This document shows, piece by piece, positions 34,440-45,018 of a DNA stretch of 64,000 bases. The notes below the pieces were generated by a model. The model saw only the letters and a list, made by a program, of their open reading frames with translations. It was not told the DNA's origin and ran no database searches. Position 1 is the stretch's first letter. Each line of letters begins with the position of its first letter. The stretch is taken from NCBI RefSeq assembly GCF_958450345.1, contig NC_088781.1:114903431-114967430 (forward strand), in the 5' to 3' direction. This DNA is from Calliphora vicina. Taxonomy: Eukaryota > Arthropoda > Insecta > Diptera > Calliphoridae. The position numbers and the translations under genes are program-made.

Positions 34440-35220
34440 TTGAAAAAAATATTGAGTATCTTTAGCAGAAGGATTTTGTTTATGCTTGATTCTAGTTATA
34501 TCGGCAACAAACCTATATCATTCATCAGCTGGCTCTGTTGTGATTTTTTCTTATCCTCCACCAAAAATTCGAAAATAAACTGCAAAAAGTCTCCGGTAAT
34601 GGAATGGAATTGTCCCTTTACGCCGCGCATTATCTCGAACAATAAACGTCTACAGCCCTGCACACTATCAACATGTTCACGCTCTATAGTTTCCATATAA
34701 ACTAACATGTTCTAGCAATTGTATAACGTCTTTCGCCCAGCAATTGAAGACAGCGCCTATATTGCGTTTCAAATAAGGCTTTAGATTCTAAGTTTAAAAC
34801 CTTAAGTAGATAAGCCAAACACACTTAAAGTCCACTCCAATTGGTCAGTATCGTGGGTATTGAGCAAACATATTAATCTATCCGCGACACATTATAGATA
34901 TTAATCAGTTTTTTATTTATTTTAAAGATAAATTACACAGTATTGAGAATTGTTACATACTACACATATTTCATTGAAAATTTTTCGGAGTATTGTAAAC
35001 TTTCTCTAAATGTAGCAACGCTTCCTTGAATATTTACAATTAAAATAGACTTCAAAAATCCCCTTTCTTGTCAAAAAATTATAAATGAAACTACCTTGTA
35101 ATTTGTTTATATCATGGGTAAAACGGTTGGGCTTAAGACGTGCCGCAAGCCAACTGAAGTTTTGAGATGCATCTACAAGGGGAAAAAACGCATTTTTTTC
35201 AGTTTTTGTAAACATTTTTC
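34440..35220 (-). pseudogene. UTP20-like gene fragment (retro- or segmental pseudogene)
   Basis: The minus strand at 34708-34496 reads ETIEREHVDSVQGCRRLLFE then IMRGVKGQFHSITGDFLQFI, unlike any transposon protein I know. It resembles the DRIM-type region of UTP20, a HEAT-repeat protein of the small-subunit processome in the nucleolus. Upstream near 34830-34860 a frame reads NTHDTDQLEWTL and, after a frameshift, CLAYLLKVLNLE, also consistent with UTP20. The frame at 35215-35006 (KLQGSFIYNFLTRKGIFEVYF) may be more of it. Frameshifts and stops are present and the strand is the same as the host gene. I know the family only from memory, so the identity is moderate; the alternative is an unrelated host-gene fragment. 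Confidence 0.45.
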
Positions 35221-35230
35221 AATATTATAA

Positions 35231-35386
35231 TAACGGAACAAAAATGGAAATTAACCCTTAAATGGCACTTGGGGTTAAAATGACCCCACTATTGAAATTG
35301 ACAAGGTCTTTTTATGATTTTAAAAGTTTGGGGTCATTTTAACCCCAAGTGCCATTTAAGGGTTAATTTCCAGTTTTGTTCCGTTA
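35231..35386. repeat. Hairpin with 58-bp arms (one mismatch)
   Basis: The arms are 35231-35288 and 35329-35386, with a 40-bp loop. The arms begin TAACGGAACAAAA, contain ATTAACCCTTAAATGGCACT TGGGGTTAAAATGACCCC, and differ at one position (A/C at 35244 against its partner). TTAACCC sits inside the arms. It could be a short foldback MITE or a palindromic insertion. No clear target duplication. Confidence 0.9.
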
Positions 35387-35389
35387 GTA

Positions 35390-36595
35390 TAAATACTAGA
35401 CTTCATGCTATAATTCTCTTAAGTTTCATCAAAATCGACCCAAAAATAAATAACATTTCGCTATCTTTAAATTAGAAATTCCAAATATTGAAAAATTTGA
35501 CCTTTGACCTACAGAATTTAAGGTTTAGCGTTTTCCAATTTTAATAAAACTTTCAGAGTTTATTTAGAATTATTTGGACTATAATATTCTGAAAAGGTTT
35601 TACTTAAAGTTCGTGACAGGAAGGAAATAGAGCTCATTCGACAAAAAATAGCCATATAATTGGTTTTTCTCGAAAATTTCAAAATTTAAATCTCAGGTAC
35701 GGAAAAACTGTAAGAGATATTTTCATAATTTTTTCATATTTTTATTCCCTATTATATTCTTAATAATTCCCAATGAGATAATCAAAAAATTCTGAAATTT
35801 GTTTATCAAAATTTTTAAAATTTTGAAAATGGAGTTTTGAAACTAGCCGTTTTTGGTCATACCTGCGAATAGGTTAACGGTATACACCCAGATAATAAAT
35901 ATAGTTGTACATGTTTGCTGTAATCATTTCAACATTTTTACTAGTTTTTGAAACCTGCCGTGGATTTTGGAACTTTTTTTAAGTCTTTTTTTAAAGTCGA
36001 TTGTATTAGTTTTTGCTGAAAAATCGACTGGTGAAATCAGATTTGCAATATATTCAACCGTTTTTGTTCTACAGATCTAAAATGAGCTCAAACTTCGCGT
36101 CTTTATGTGCGTTGAACTACCTTAAGGAGTGTAAAATTTTTCAAAAAATTATTATACCCGAAAAACAAATGAAGTGAACTGATCACCAAACGAACTCTAA
36201 TATGTGTGTTTAATAACATGTTTCAGTACCATTGTTATCATCTTTACGAACAACATTTTGTTATAAGGAAGATGTCCTATTTTTTGAATATCGATATTGC
36301 TTTTGTAAATTAATAGTAATTTAGTTATATAACTAAACAAAAAATTCGAGTCCATTCGGTTCAAAAGTATGCCCAATATATTTAAATTTAAATTTTAGCA
36401 TGTTTTCAAGATCGAGCCAAGCGCTTTCCAAAAAATGGGAAACAATGTTACATGTTGAAAGTATCCTACGTTGAGTCCATATAAATAACTTAAACTCGAA
36501 TACTCCTTGGCTTTTCTTTTTATCTCGATTGGAACAGCCGTTTAAAAATGCCAGATTTGTTTCCAAAAAAAAATTTATTATATCTTATTTATAAA
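35390..36595. other. Old interspersed repeat-like DNA, unassigned
   Basis: The stretch has the moderate AT bias and phrases (CATCAAAATCGACCC, GGTTTTTCTCGAAAATTTC) of decayed non-coding repeats. No protein motif was identified in the 36333-36566 minus-strand frame. Confidence 0.35.
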
Positions 36596-36800
36596 AAGAA
36601 GTGTACATTTTGATGTCACCACTAACTGCGAAAACGGGTTGACCGATTTCAACCAAAATTTCAGGGTACATTGGGGATGATCTGTAGATGGTTTATGTGA
36701 AGTTTGCACGAAATCGGCTTAGTGGTTCCGGAGATATGGCTGGACCGATTTTTATTAAATTTTCAGTGAATCCTCAGATTTTTTATTTTCGGTCTGTGGG
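36596..36800 (+). repeat. Distant relative of the CTGAACCGATT repeat
   Basis: GCGAAAACGGGTTGACCGAT TTCAACCAAAATTTCAGG and GGCTTAGTGGTTCCGGAGAT resemble the segment at 4660-4872 in wording and order. Class unknown. Confidence 0.4.
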
Positions 36801-37079
36801 CGGAGGGGCATGATAAAATCAAATTTTAACACTGGTCAGTAATTGTGGCCAAACTTTTGAAAATAAAAAAAAGTTAAAAAAAAAAATCCAAAAAAAAAAT
36901 TGTCAAAAAATTATTTTTATTTTTCATTCGAGAAATAAATGCTTTTTTCATTCCCAACGATCAAACAATGCTAATTTTAATTTTGTTGCTTAACATCATT
37001 CTAAAAATTTTAATTCATAGTGGTGTACTCTGAAGCGAATGATTTGGTGTAACATATCCGGTACATACCAAATGTTCAT

Positions 37080-37690
37080 ATCGTTCGATAAAACAAGTAG
37101 GCCGCTGTTAACATTGTACTATCACCGATGATAAACAAAATTTCCGAAAGTACATCTAATATAGTAAACAACGTCGACAAATCAGATTTCGTTCCCACCG
37201 AATTTCTGCCAAATGCAAATGAATATTCAATCCGTTGTGGACAAGGTATTCACAAGTCTTACAACCAACTACAAAAATTCGGATTGGCTGTGGGAACGTG
37301 CAATTTTGGTACCATAAAATGATGATGTCAACAAGTTCAATGAGCGAATTAATTGAAACTGACTGGCGAAACAATGAAATACAAATCAATTGACACAGTA
37401 ATGAACGAAGAACAAGCCTCAATTATGCTACTGAAACATTGAAGGTTGGATCACAGATAATGTTTCTCTGCAACATAAACGCGCCAAAATTATGCACAGA
37501 TTAACCATCAAAAAATGTTCACCAAATTTAATTGAGGCAACAATCATCGGTGGCAGATTAAAATGCGAAGACGTAATGATTTCACGCATACCAAAGATTT
37601 CCAACGACAAAGCATAAGGCCAATCGTTGACTATTGCTGGCTTACTTTTGGGAAATTCATGTTTTGTATAAGGTTTGCTCCCGCGTAAAT
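37080..37690 (+). mobile_element. Helitron Rep/helicase relic (C-terminal Pif1-like helicase)
   Basis: Across frames the plus strand reads VFTSLTTNYKNSDWLWERAI, then NDDVNKFNERI, then MKYKSIDTVMNEEQA, then KKCSPNLIEATIIGGRLKCE with DVMISRIPKISNDKA, then GQSLTIAGLLLGNSCF. These are the ordered blocks of the Helitron helicase C-terminal half (W-L-x-E-R-A-I-L-x-x-x-N-D-x-V-N, Y-x-S-x-D-T-V, N-x-I-E-A-x-I-x-x-G-x-x-K-G-E-x-V-x-I-P-R-I-P, A-Q-G-Q-S-L). Several frameshifts and deletions (the K-x-Q region before GQSL is shortened) make it a relic. The walker motifs upstream are not seen. Confidence 0.8.
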
Positions 37691-38353
37691 AAAAAAAAAG
37701 AAAGAGAAATTCATAAATATAATATCCCATTTGCCTTAAATACATCTGTTTCTTTTTCTTAAGGGCATATCATGCCACTGTACTTGTAGATATCTGCAAC
37801 AACTTTGGCAAATGACCACCTCAGTGTTTCGGGTGCGATGTCAGGTCGGTGGAGTCCGTGCTTTTTTTTTGTCCGACACTGTATATTCAAATCGGGATGC
37901 AATATAAAACAGAATTATTGTAAGGGTCAGCAACGCGGACCGGGTTCAGGGTTTTGGTCACTTAGTGGTCTGCAAGTGGGATATGTATCAAAAAGTGTTT
38001 GATTTCGGAAAAAAATGTAAACCATTTTTTATTTTTTTTTTCGAAAGATTGAAGAAACTATACTATAAACTATTTGGGATACATTTTGCTAAGAGCAATA
38101 CGTAATAAGTGTCATAGGTGAGAAGAAACACATGTTTGGCAAAAAGTATAATATTTTTAACACTATAAGTCAGAGAGTTCTTGGCCGATCTTGTTGAAAA
38201 ATTGTGTCTGAATTATAACCTTGGTGCAAATTTCATCCAGATCGGAAGACATCGATTTTAAAACTTGGTTCACTTGACATGAAATCCCCCATATAAAGAT
38301 TGAAAATGTTTCTAACAACTTGATAAACGTAATATATCCACTACTTCTCTTAA
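37691..38353. other. Unassigned intronic repeat-like DNA
   Basis: Contains phrases such as CAGATCGGAAGACATCGATT typical of fly non-coding repeats, but no boundaries or proteins that I can support. Confidence 0.35.
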
Positions 38354-38595
38354 CCCTCTAACTGGCAAGACTGCCTTTAGGCGGGGTATGTTAAATGTAT
38401 GTAATGCTCCTTTATTTGCTTATATTTCCGTTATAACGCTAAATATGTGTAAAGAGATAAACAATTTACTTATTTTGATAAACACGAACGTGCACTTGTC
38501 TTTTGTTTTTTTTTTAATCCAACAAATTTTTTATTTTTTCAAAAAATAACCTGGTAAATTTTATACGCTCAAAATAAAATTGGACGGTTAGAGGG
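38354..38595. mobile_element. piggyBac-like MITE (TTAA-flanked, CCCTCTAAC termini)
   Basis: Flanked by TTAA on both sides (38350-38353 and 38596-38599). The left end is CCCTCTAACTGGC and the right end, on the other strand, CCCTCTAACCGTCC. TTAA target and CCC terminus are the hallmarks of piggyBac-type elements. At 242 bp, with no coding content. Confidence 0.75.
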
Positions 38596-38858
38596 TTAAA
38601 TACCATATATCCCAAATAGCCTCCTCTGAGCATTTTTTTCTCTTGTCAGTAAAATAACGATTAAATGCAATTTTTTAACAATATTGTTCCATTAGTTTTT
38701 TTTCCATTACTACTTTTTAAACAAATTTGTTGTCCTAGTTTTTTTTTCAGTCAATATCCATTTTGGCCATGTTTTTCGAAATAATTTTTTTCAGCTGATT
38801 TTCCTTCCGTTTTTTTTTTATTTTTTTTGAGTAAAAGTTTGTGTTTTTATTAGTAAAT

Positions 38859-38872
38859 GTGTGTGTGTGTGT
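38859..38872. repeat. (GT)7 microsatellite next to the exon C donor
   Basis: Seven GT units on the plus strand, 10 bp beyond the exon C donor on the minus strand, where it reads (AC)7. Confidence 0.9.
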
Positions 38873-38887
38873 CAGTCTAATACTTAC

Positions 38888-39091
38888 AATGCATATCCAA
38901 GATGAAACTTTTTTCCTTGGGTTTATCTAATTGCGTATTCAATGCCTGGCATGTGAATACAGAATTTAAATCAGTACGTTGAACTGATGGCCAGAGTAAA
39001 CGATTCTCGATAACATCACCGGAATTGTGTTCATATTGGTTGTCGACCAGTAGACCATTTACGAGCCATCGCACTTGTGGCTGGGGGCGTC
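38888..39091 (-). CDS. Sidestep-family Ig receptor, internal exon C (body of Ig2)
   Basis: The acceptor AG is at 39093-39092 and the donor GTAAG at 38887-38883. The exon is 204 bp, entering and leaving in phase 1. It starts with the R-P-Q-P-Q-V-R-W-L-V-N-G stretch, where W is the invariant core tryptophan of Ig2, and continues through N-x-Y-E-H-N-S-G-D-V to SVFTCQALN, the second Ig2 cysteine. It ends ...KEKSFILDMH, the beta-strand G/linker leading to Ig3. The exon B/exon D phase match and unbroken reading frame over 67 codons support the model. A short (GT)7 tract lies just downstream of the donor (38859-38872). No stop or frameshift is present, so the gene looks functional here. Confidence 0.88.
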
Positions 39092-39861
39092 CTGTGTTTG
39101 TTCATTGTCGTTGTTAGAGTTTTTGTAATCGTCGTTGTTGTTAGACGTTATTGTGGTTATTTGTTGGTGTAAGAAACAGCAGCAGCAGATTTTTATTATC
39201 AGTTTTATTTTTATTTTTTTTTGGTGTGTTGTTTTTCATTTGGTTTATAAAAGTGCGAGCATAAGGAAGGATTTTCATGGTTGGCCACAGCAACAGCAGA
39301 CATTATAGAATTTGGTAAAAGATATGTTCCAAAAAAAGAAGAAAGAATATGTTAAAAGTGAAATAGAAAAATAATTCTTTTACGTTTTATTTCTTAGCAA
39401 ACAAACAAACAAACGAGAAAAAAACAACTCCAGTTGTAAGAACAAAATATAGTTTTTGTTCGGTAGTTTATTTTTATGTGCTCTAGTTTTTTTTCCACAA
39501 AGTCTATGAGTTCATCAGTGTAGTCGTGGCAATCATAGTATGCTCGCATGTTAGCCAACATTTGTATGTTCATATGTGTGCTTTTAATGCTTTTGGGAAA
39601 TTAAAAGGGAAATTGAATTCTTAAATTACTATCAAAACGTATACAACGGACATCTAGCAGCACAAACTCATATACATAGTTACTGCTGCTACATGCAGCC
39701 ATCCATTCACATACAAATGTGGCCTCATAAACTTTTTTCTTTCGATTTTTTTTGTTTGTTTGTGTGTTTGCTTATTTTTTAACCAAATAAGGAAGAACTG
39801 CAAAAAATAAAACTAGAAACAGCAAATTATTTCACTGGAAATACCAGCTGCAAAAACTTAC
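39092..39861 (-). other. Short intron between exons B and C
   Basis: This 770-bp intron has GTAAG and AG borders on the minus strand. It is AT-rich with CAA/GTT-type simple runs, a CAAACAAACAAAC run near 39402 and a (CAG)n-like stretch near 39178. I see no transposon and no other coding signal in it. It is the only short intron visible in the gene. Confidence 0.8.
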
Positions 39862-39975
39862 CTCCCACCACACGACAGGTAATAACAATATCATCACCTT
39901 CCTGTTTTGGCCCTAATTTTGTACCATTTAGTTGACGACCCCATCGATCTAATATAATGGGTTGTTCTGGAAGAA
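39862..39975 (-). CDS. Sidestep-family Ig receptor, internal exon B (linker and start of Ig2)
   Basis: The acceptor AG is at 39977-39976 and the donor GTAAG at 39861-39857. The 114-bp exon takes the one base left by exon A (completing an Ile codon), encodes LPEQPIILDRWG and about 25 further residues, and ends in phase 1. The P-I-I-L-D linker between Ig1 and Ig2 followed by GDDIVITCRVVGG is the Ig2 strand-B region, with the first conserved cysteine in VITC. The exon joins exon C in frame across a short 770-bp intron, forming the motif G-G-R-P-Q-P. Phase agreement at both ends and the shared GTAAG donor are strong evidence that it is real. The 18.4-kb intron on its 5' side carries most of the satellites and transposons in the right half of the window. 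Confidence 0.87.
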
Positions 39976-39977
39976 CT

Positions 39978-40439
39978 GCAAGGAAAATAGAAAATAATGT
40001 TATTCAATATTAAGTAATAAAATTATGGGATTATAAATATAAATGAAATTTATAAATTGGAAAATATAATATATTTTTTCCTTATGCATCTATTAGATAT
40101 TATAACTGATGCTATTAATGGAAATATTTACTCAAATATATAAACTTTTTATGTTCTGGTAATTGCCAGATTTTATTTTGCAATTTCATGTTGTTGTCTG
40201 TGAATAAAACGAAGGAAGGTATGGCAAATGGCGTATTAACTTTTCTTAGAGTGTTAAAATTTAGTTTTAGCCTATTTGTGAGTGCTTGCAATGTTGTGGT
40301 GGAAAAAGAATCCGTATTATGAAATAAATAAGGTACATTTATATATGTATTTAAATACTATGATTAATTTGACTGGGGTAATAAGAATATTTGAGTTCTT
40401 TTGAATATGGACTCATGCAGCGCTGGCGGTACTAAGAAT
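39978..40439. other. AT-rich intronic DNA next to exon B, no element recognised
   Basis: Nothing coding or repetitive recognised in this stretch upstream of the exon B acceptor. Confidence 0.4.
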
Positions 40440-42130
40440 AATTTTGAGTTCTTTAATCAATAGTCGGTTACTCCTTAAAGGCTTGACGGAAACTGTTGAC
40501 AGTCGACTAAAGCCGTCTTATAAATTAAACCCTTTAAGTCTCAAAGCTGTCAACCAAAATCGCAAAATTCAGCCATATATTTAGTAGTCTCTGTAGTCGA
40601 CCGAAGTAGAGAAGAACAGTTGTTCAAACCCCATGTTGCGGGAAGTAGAGCAAAGTCGCAGTGTCAACTGAAGTGGGTATGTTAAATATGAAGGCACAAT
40701 GATGAGCATATAAATGCTTGGGTTAAGCATGATTGGAGCTGCAGTTAGTACAGATTTTGATGGTAGTAGCAAATAATCGAATGAGACCTTGTATGAAAAC
40801 ATAGAGTTGACAGCAGCCGCTTTATTGAATAGTATACCCAAACTTTTTGATTAAATCAAAATTTAATTAGTTGACTATCAAATATCTACACAGAGAAAAC
40901 AGATTCGTAATAGCAACCGAATTTGTTGCCAATCAAGTGATTCGGTTGCACACATAGAATTTTTCGGTTCTATCAACAGAAAGTCAGTTGATAAAGAAGA
41001 ATTTCGGTTAAAGCAACCAAACTTTTGTTACCACTTCTAAAATATTGTAGCCACAATTGTACACAAATTCGGTTGCTATCACGAATCTGTTTTCTCTGTG
41101 TATATATGGTGTAGACTAAATATTTGTATTGAGCTCTTTTTAGACCGAAATATAAATATTGATGTCGATCAAAGTAACGAAATATCGACTAAAATTGAGG
41201 TTTTCAAGATGAATATGTTAAACAGCCAAGTAAATTAACTATGTCTAATTGTCGGCCAAAGCCGGTGGATTATATAATTCAGTGATGTCAGAGTATTGAA
41301 CTATCAATCAAAGTTGAGTGAACCATCCATCAACTGTAGTCGCTGTATCAAACAATGCCAGTGTTAAACATTCAACTGATGGAATTGTGTTGCACTATCG
41401 ACCGAAATCGCCGAACACAAACAATTGATTTATTGAATAGTTGACTGAAGCCGCTATTTTATGAGTGATCAAATTCACTACATTGATAGTCGACAAAGTC
41501 GCTGTATGCAGCAGTAGAAATAAGTTGATGTGTTGAACAATCTGTTCAATACGACCGATTGAACAGCTGAACAAAGTCGATATTGTACAGAGTCGTTCGA
41601 AGTTGATGTATAAAATGGTTGATTAGAAAACTCAAGCATATCAGCGTATTGAAAGCAAAGCTGGTACATTCGACACAACTATTCCCTGAAATCACCGCCG
41701 GCGTAGATACTTCCAAATCAGGACTATTAGACAGTTAGGCAGGCAGGAGTATTAGACAATTACTTAAAGAACAGTCGCACAAATTCATAAGAGTAAAAAA
41801 ATACACAAGTCCGGTATTGATTAATCGAAGGTTGAAATTGTATTAAACTGTCAACCGAAATCGCTATAAAAAGCAGTCAACAGGATTTGATGTATTAAAA
41901 ATTTGAACCCGATGTTTTTAACAACGGATTGAAGGTGCCCATAGAAGCAAGTCAATCGATGTTTGGGAACCTTCATCAAAAATCTTTGTATTTCATATTC
42001 ATCAGGTGTTGATATGTTGAATTTTCGACCGCAACAGTCGTAAGAAGTTGACATCTTAAACTACTGAACAATCGTTCAACCGAAGTTAAACAAAATTGAT
42101 TTATTGAACATTATTGATATTGTTGTATCC
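40440..42130. repeat. Decayed minisatellite (GTCGACTGAAGCCG / GTATTGAACA motifs)
   Basis: Dozens of variants of an AAxxGTCGACCGAAGTCG-like core alternate with TGTATTGAACAGT-like spacers through about 1.7 kb, for example at 40480-40520, 40585-40610, 41225-41420, 41480-41660 and 41850-42080. Units are strongly diverged and of uneven length (about 45-55 bp), so this is an old tandem array. It is interrupted at 40889-41100 by the TA-flanked MITE. Confidence 0.65.
40889..41100. mobile_element. TA-flanked MITE (CACAGAGAAAAC family), copy 3
   Basis: A 212-bp element with TA on both sides (40887-40888, 41101-41102). The ends CACAGAGAAAACAGATTCGT and the right end read identically on opposite strands apart from one base (GTAATAGC versus GTGATAGC), and the inverted match continues through AGCAACCGAATTTGT. 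The best-preserved of three copies. Inserted inside the decayed minisatellite. Confidence 0.85.
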
Positions 42131-42711
42131 CACCGGGAAATTTGTCACAATTTGAAACGCACTAGCAACAATTCGTGACAATTGATCAAAGACGACGCAT
42201 TCAAAAAGGTTCACTGGAGGAGTGGTATATTGAAAACAGACAAGAATCTCACATTTACTATTTTCAGTATATATTATTTACTTGAACGATACAAGTTATC
42301 AAGGTAGTTGCAGACCGGTAATAAACTTCATAAACTTTACCATTCTCTAGTGTATGATAAACCAAAATAAAATGCTTTTATAGAAATATTTTTTAAATAA
42401 ACAAGTTTTTTTTTCAACTGCGCAACTATATATTTCAACAGTTATTCTAAATCGATAATAAAAGATATCCTAAAATTCACATAATATTTGAATTTGCCGC
42501 CTTTAGTGGTAAACAACGTTTTTTCTTATTGTGGAACAATATTTTAAAAATAATGAATGTTTCTCAAACGCAGTTCAAGCTAAATCGTAAAAATTGAGCA
42601 TTTGTTGTAGAGATCTAAAAAAAACATGTCAAGTTCGTATAAGGAATTTTAATTAGAAAAATATTAGTTATTAATCATACGCAACATGATCATAGAAGAA
42701 TGACTAAATAC
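42131..42711. other. AT-rich intronic DNA, no element recognised
   Basis: Only a short TTAGTTATTAATCATACGCA string at about 42664-42683 recalls the dispersed AATCATACGCACC family; the rest is unassigned. Confidence 0.35.
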
Positions 42712-43450
42712 TAGGGTATTCAATTAATCGGGTTTCTGGTGTAGTCGTACAAATAATTCATAATCGGTTAATTTAAAATTATTCGATTAACCGAATAATT
42801 TTTATTTTAATTTTTATTTGGTTTTCGTAAAAAAACAATAAAATAAAAAACAAACAATTCAACGAAAAAATAAAAAAAATTAGATCCTTTTTATATACAC
42901 ATGTGAAAAGAAATAAAATATAAATGTTTTTCCTTTTAAACGATTTTTCCTTCATCATTAAAAAGTTATACGGGAATACAAAATTATTTTGTTTGTTAAG
43001 AATTATTGATAAATTCACTGAAATATATTTCCTTTAGTTTTAATAAAACTTGACTTTTAAATACTCTCTAGCTGATTTTAGATGTTGGAGAAATCGAACA
43101 TAAAGCATGATAAAGAATAATTCCTTAGATCTATGTTTTAGTAATTTCTAATCATATAAAATCCTCCATCATACCATTGGAGTCATAAATAATTTATTTT
43201 CGCTAAATTACTAAAGATTTTTTTTAACAAAAAATACGAGAGCTTGATGCAAACGTAAATAAAATTAAAAACAGCTGTTAGAATGGCAAATACATGTAAA
43301 TTATATATGTCAGTTGCTATATTCACTAAATATGTTTCTTAGATGTTCGAAAAAATATGCAGTTTTACTTTCACATTTGTATTTGAATTAAAACGGCAAA
43401 TAAATACCAAACTTTTTTTAAATAACAAACATTTGTTATTTAATTATAAC
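42712..43450. mobile_element. hAT-like element, same family as 22081, inverted and truncated
   Basis: It starts TAGGGTATTCAATTAATCGG, matching the right end of the 22081-23218 element read on the other strand, followed by ATCGGTTAATTTAAAATTAT TCGATTAACCGAATAATTT. Interior blocks near 43290-43345 (AATACATGTAAATTA-ATATGTCAGTTG) also match in inverted order. The other terminus is lost around 43450. Target 8-mer before it is CTAAATAC. Confidence 0.75.
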
Positions 43451-43902
43451 GTCCTACAGTAATATTTATATTTTTGTAGAAGAAGCTATCAACCACATAT
43501 CTACAGTGCCTCTGACTTTGAACAGTTAAAAAAAAATTATAAATAAAAAAAAAGTATTTTTATTCGAAAATGGTAATTTCCATTATTTGAATGGATATCC
43601 AACTGAATACATTACAGAGCTTCAAATTATTATAACTAATTAAATTTGAGGGTATTTCACTAAAATCTTAATTCTTAACATTCATGTTTTATTCATTCAG
43701 TTTCTGATTTTTACAAAAAGGATTGGAAAAAATTGTCTTAAGCCATTTTGTAATGGATTTGAATTAAAGAATAATTGAATCATTCAAAACATTTTTAAAG
43801 CCATTTTGCAATGGATTTGAATTTAAGAAAATTTGATGATTCAATAAGGAATTAATTCTACAATGAATGAGTTCTCAAAAAAATAAATTCAATAAATTTG
43901 AA
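43451..43902. other. AT-rich DNA between two hAT-like elements
   Basis: Nothing recognised except short ATGGATTTGAAT-type direct repeats (GCCATTTTGTAATGGATTTGAATT... at about 43742 and GCCATTTTGCAATGGATTTGAATT at 43800), a small local duplication. Confidence 0.4.
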
Positions 43903-43910
43903 GTACATAC

Positions 43911-45018
43911 TAGGGTGATCGGTTCTTCGACATTTTTTAGAAACCGGTTTACGGTTTCTTCGAAAAATTGCAATTCAATATAAACCGGTTTCGGTTTTTT
44001 TATAATAACCGGTTAACCGGTTTTTTGGAAAAATATTAAAATGCCTAGAAATAAGAAGAAAAAAGTTTTATTTATTAAAATAATAGTGATTAAAACAATT
44101 TTTATTACTTATTTTATCCTTCACAAGGTCTTCGTATCCAATTTGATCCATTTTCAAATTAATATTGAATTTTTTATAAATATCTTATGGATAGGTTTTT
44201 AGAAAAACACATTGGCAAAAACAAATATCTATAAACTTGTTTGGACTTAAGATCTTTTGTTACGTACAATTAAGTTGAATTATTTCAGAGCTTTGGTAGC
44301 ACTACAATATATCTTTGGTAGCTCTAATATATATCTGTCTCTTTTCATCATACTTGCTGAACTACTGTTTTTCTTATCCTTCATAAGGTCTTCCCATTTT
44401 GTAATTAAAATTGCATTTGTTCTAAAAATGAGGGGTTGATATGTTTTTTGAAAAAAAAATGTATTTTATATTTGGGAAGATCGTTAACGTCAGTAAATAT
44501 GAAGATCTTATAAAGGTAAATTAATCTCCTAGAAATAAGTAAAACGCAGTTTAAATGCTTTGGAGTATATCGATTTTTTTATTTGTTTTTATAAAACTAA
44601 ACATTGATAATTATCTTTTATTTGGTGTATTTGTAGGACATATAGAAAACAAAGCATTGAGTAAGTTTTCAGGTTTTCCAGATCACTTGTGACATTTCCT
44701 AAATATAAAAAAGTCTTCTAAAATAGTTGAAGTGTTTGTTTTAAATTTTTTTTTTATTTATTTTCAACAACCTAGCCTTATTGGCCATAACCGATTATAA
44801 ATTTCTACTTAAGAATTTTTTTTTTGAATTTTGAATATTTTTTAAAGTTTTTAATACACTAAAACTCATAAAAACACACTTTTAGAAAAAACCGGCTATT
44901 CGTGGAGAAAACCCAGTTTCTTCGATATTCGAAATGTAAGCTTTTCAAAAAAACCGAAAGCGACCTTAGCAAAAAAAACGGTTATAACCGATTATTAAAA
45001 ACCGGGCCGATCACCCTA
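43911..45018. mobile_element. hAT-like element, 1108 bp, TAGGGTGATCGG termini
   Basis: The left end TAGGGTGATCGG is repeated exactly at the right on the other strand, and the 8-mers outside are GTACATAC (43903-43910) and GTATATAC (45019-45026), seven of eight identical and fitting nTnnnnAn. Sub-terminal zones carry AACCGGTTT-type palindromic clusters. No transposase found. The termini differ from the 22081 family, so it is a separate family. Confidence 0.85.

Noticed and set aside
36333..36566. 77-residue minus-strand frame as a gene fragment
   Set aside because: Readable but with no recognised motif; may be chance. Would need a protein search.
37428..37745. 105-residue open frame on the minus strand
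   Set aside because: It is antisense to the readable Helitron helicase blocks on the plus strand, so it is a shadow frame.
42779..43018. 79-residue AT-rich open frame
   Set aside because: Lies inside the truncated hAT-like element and is mostly Ile/Lys/Asn/Phe from low-complexity DNA.
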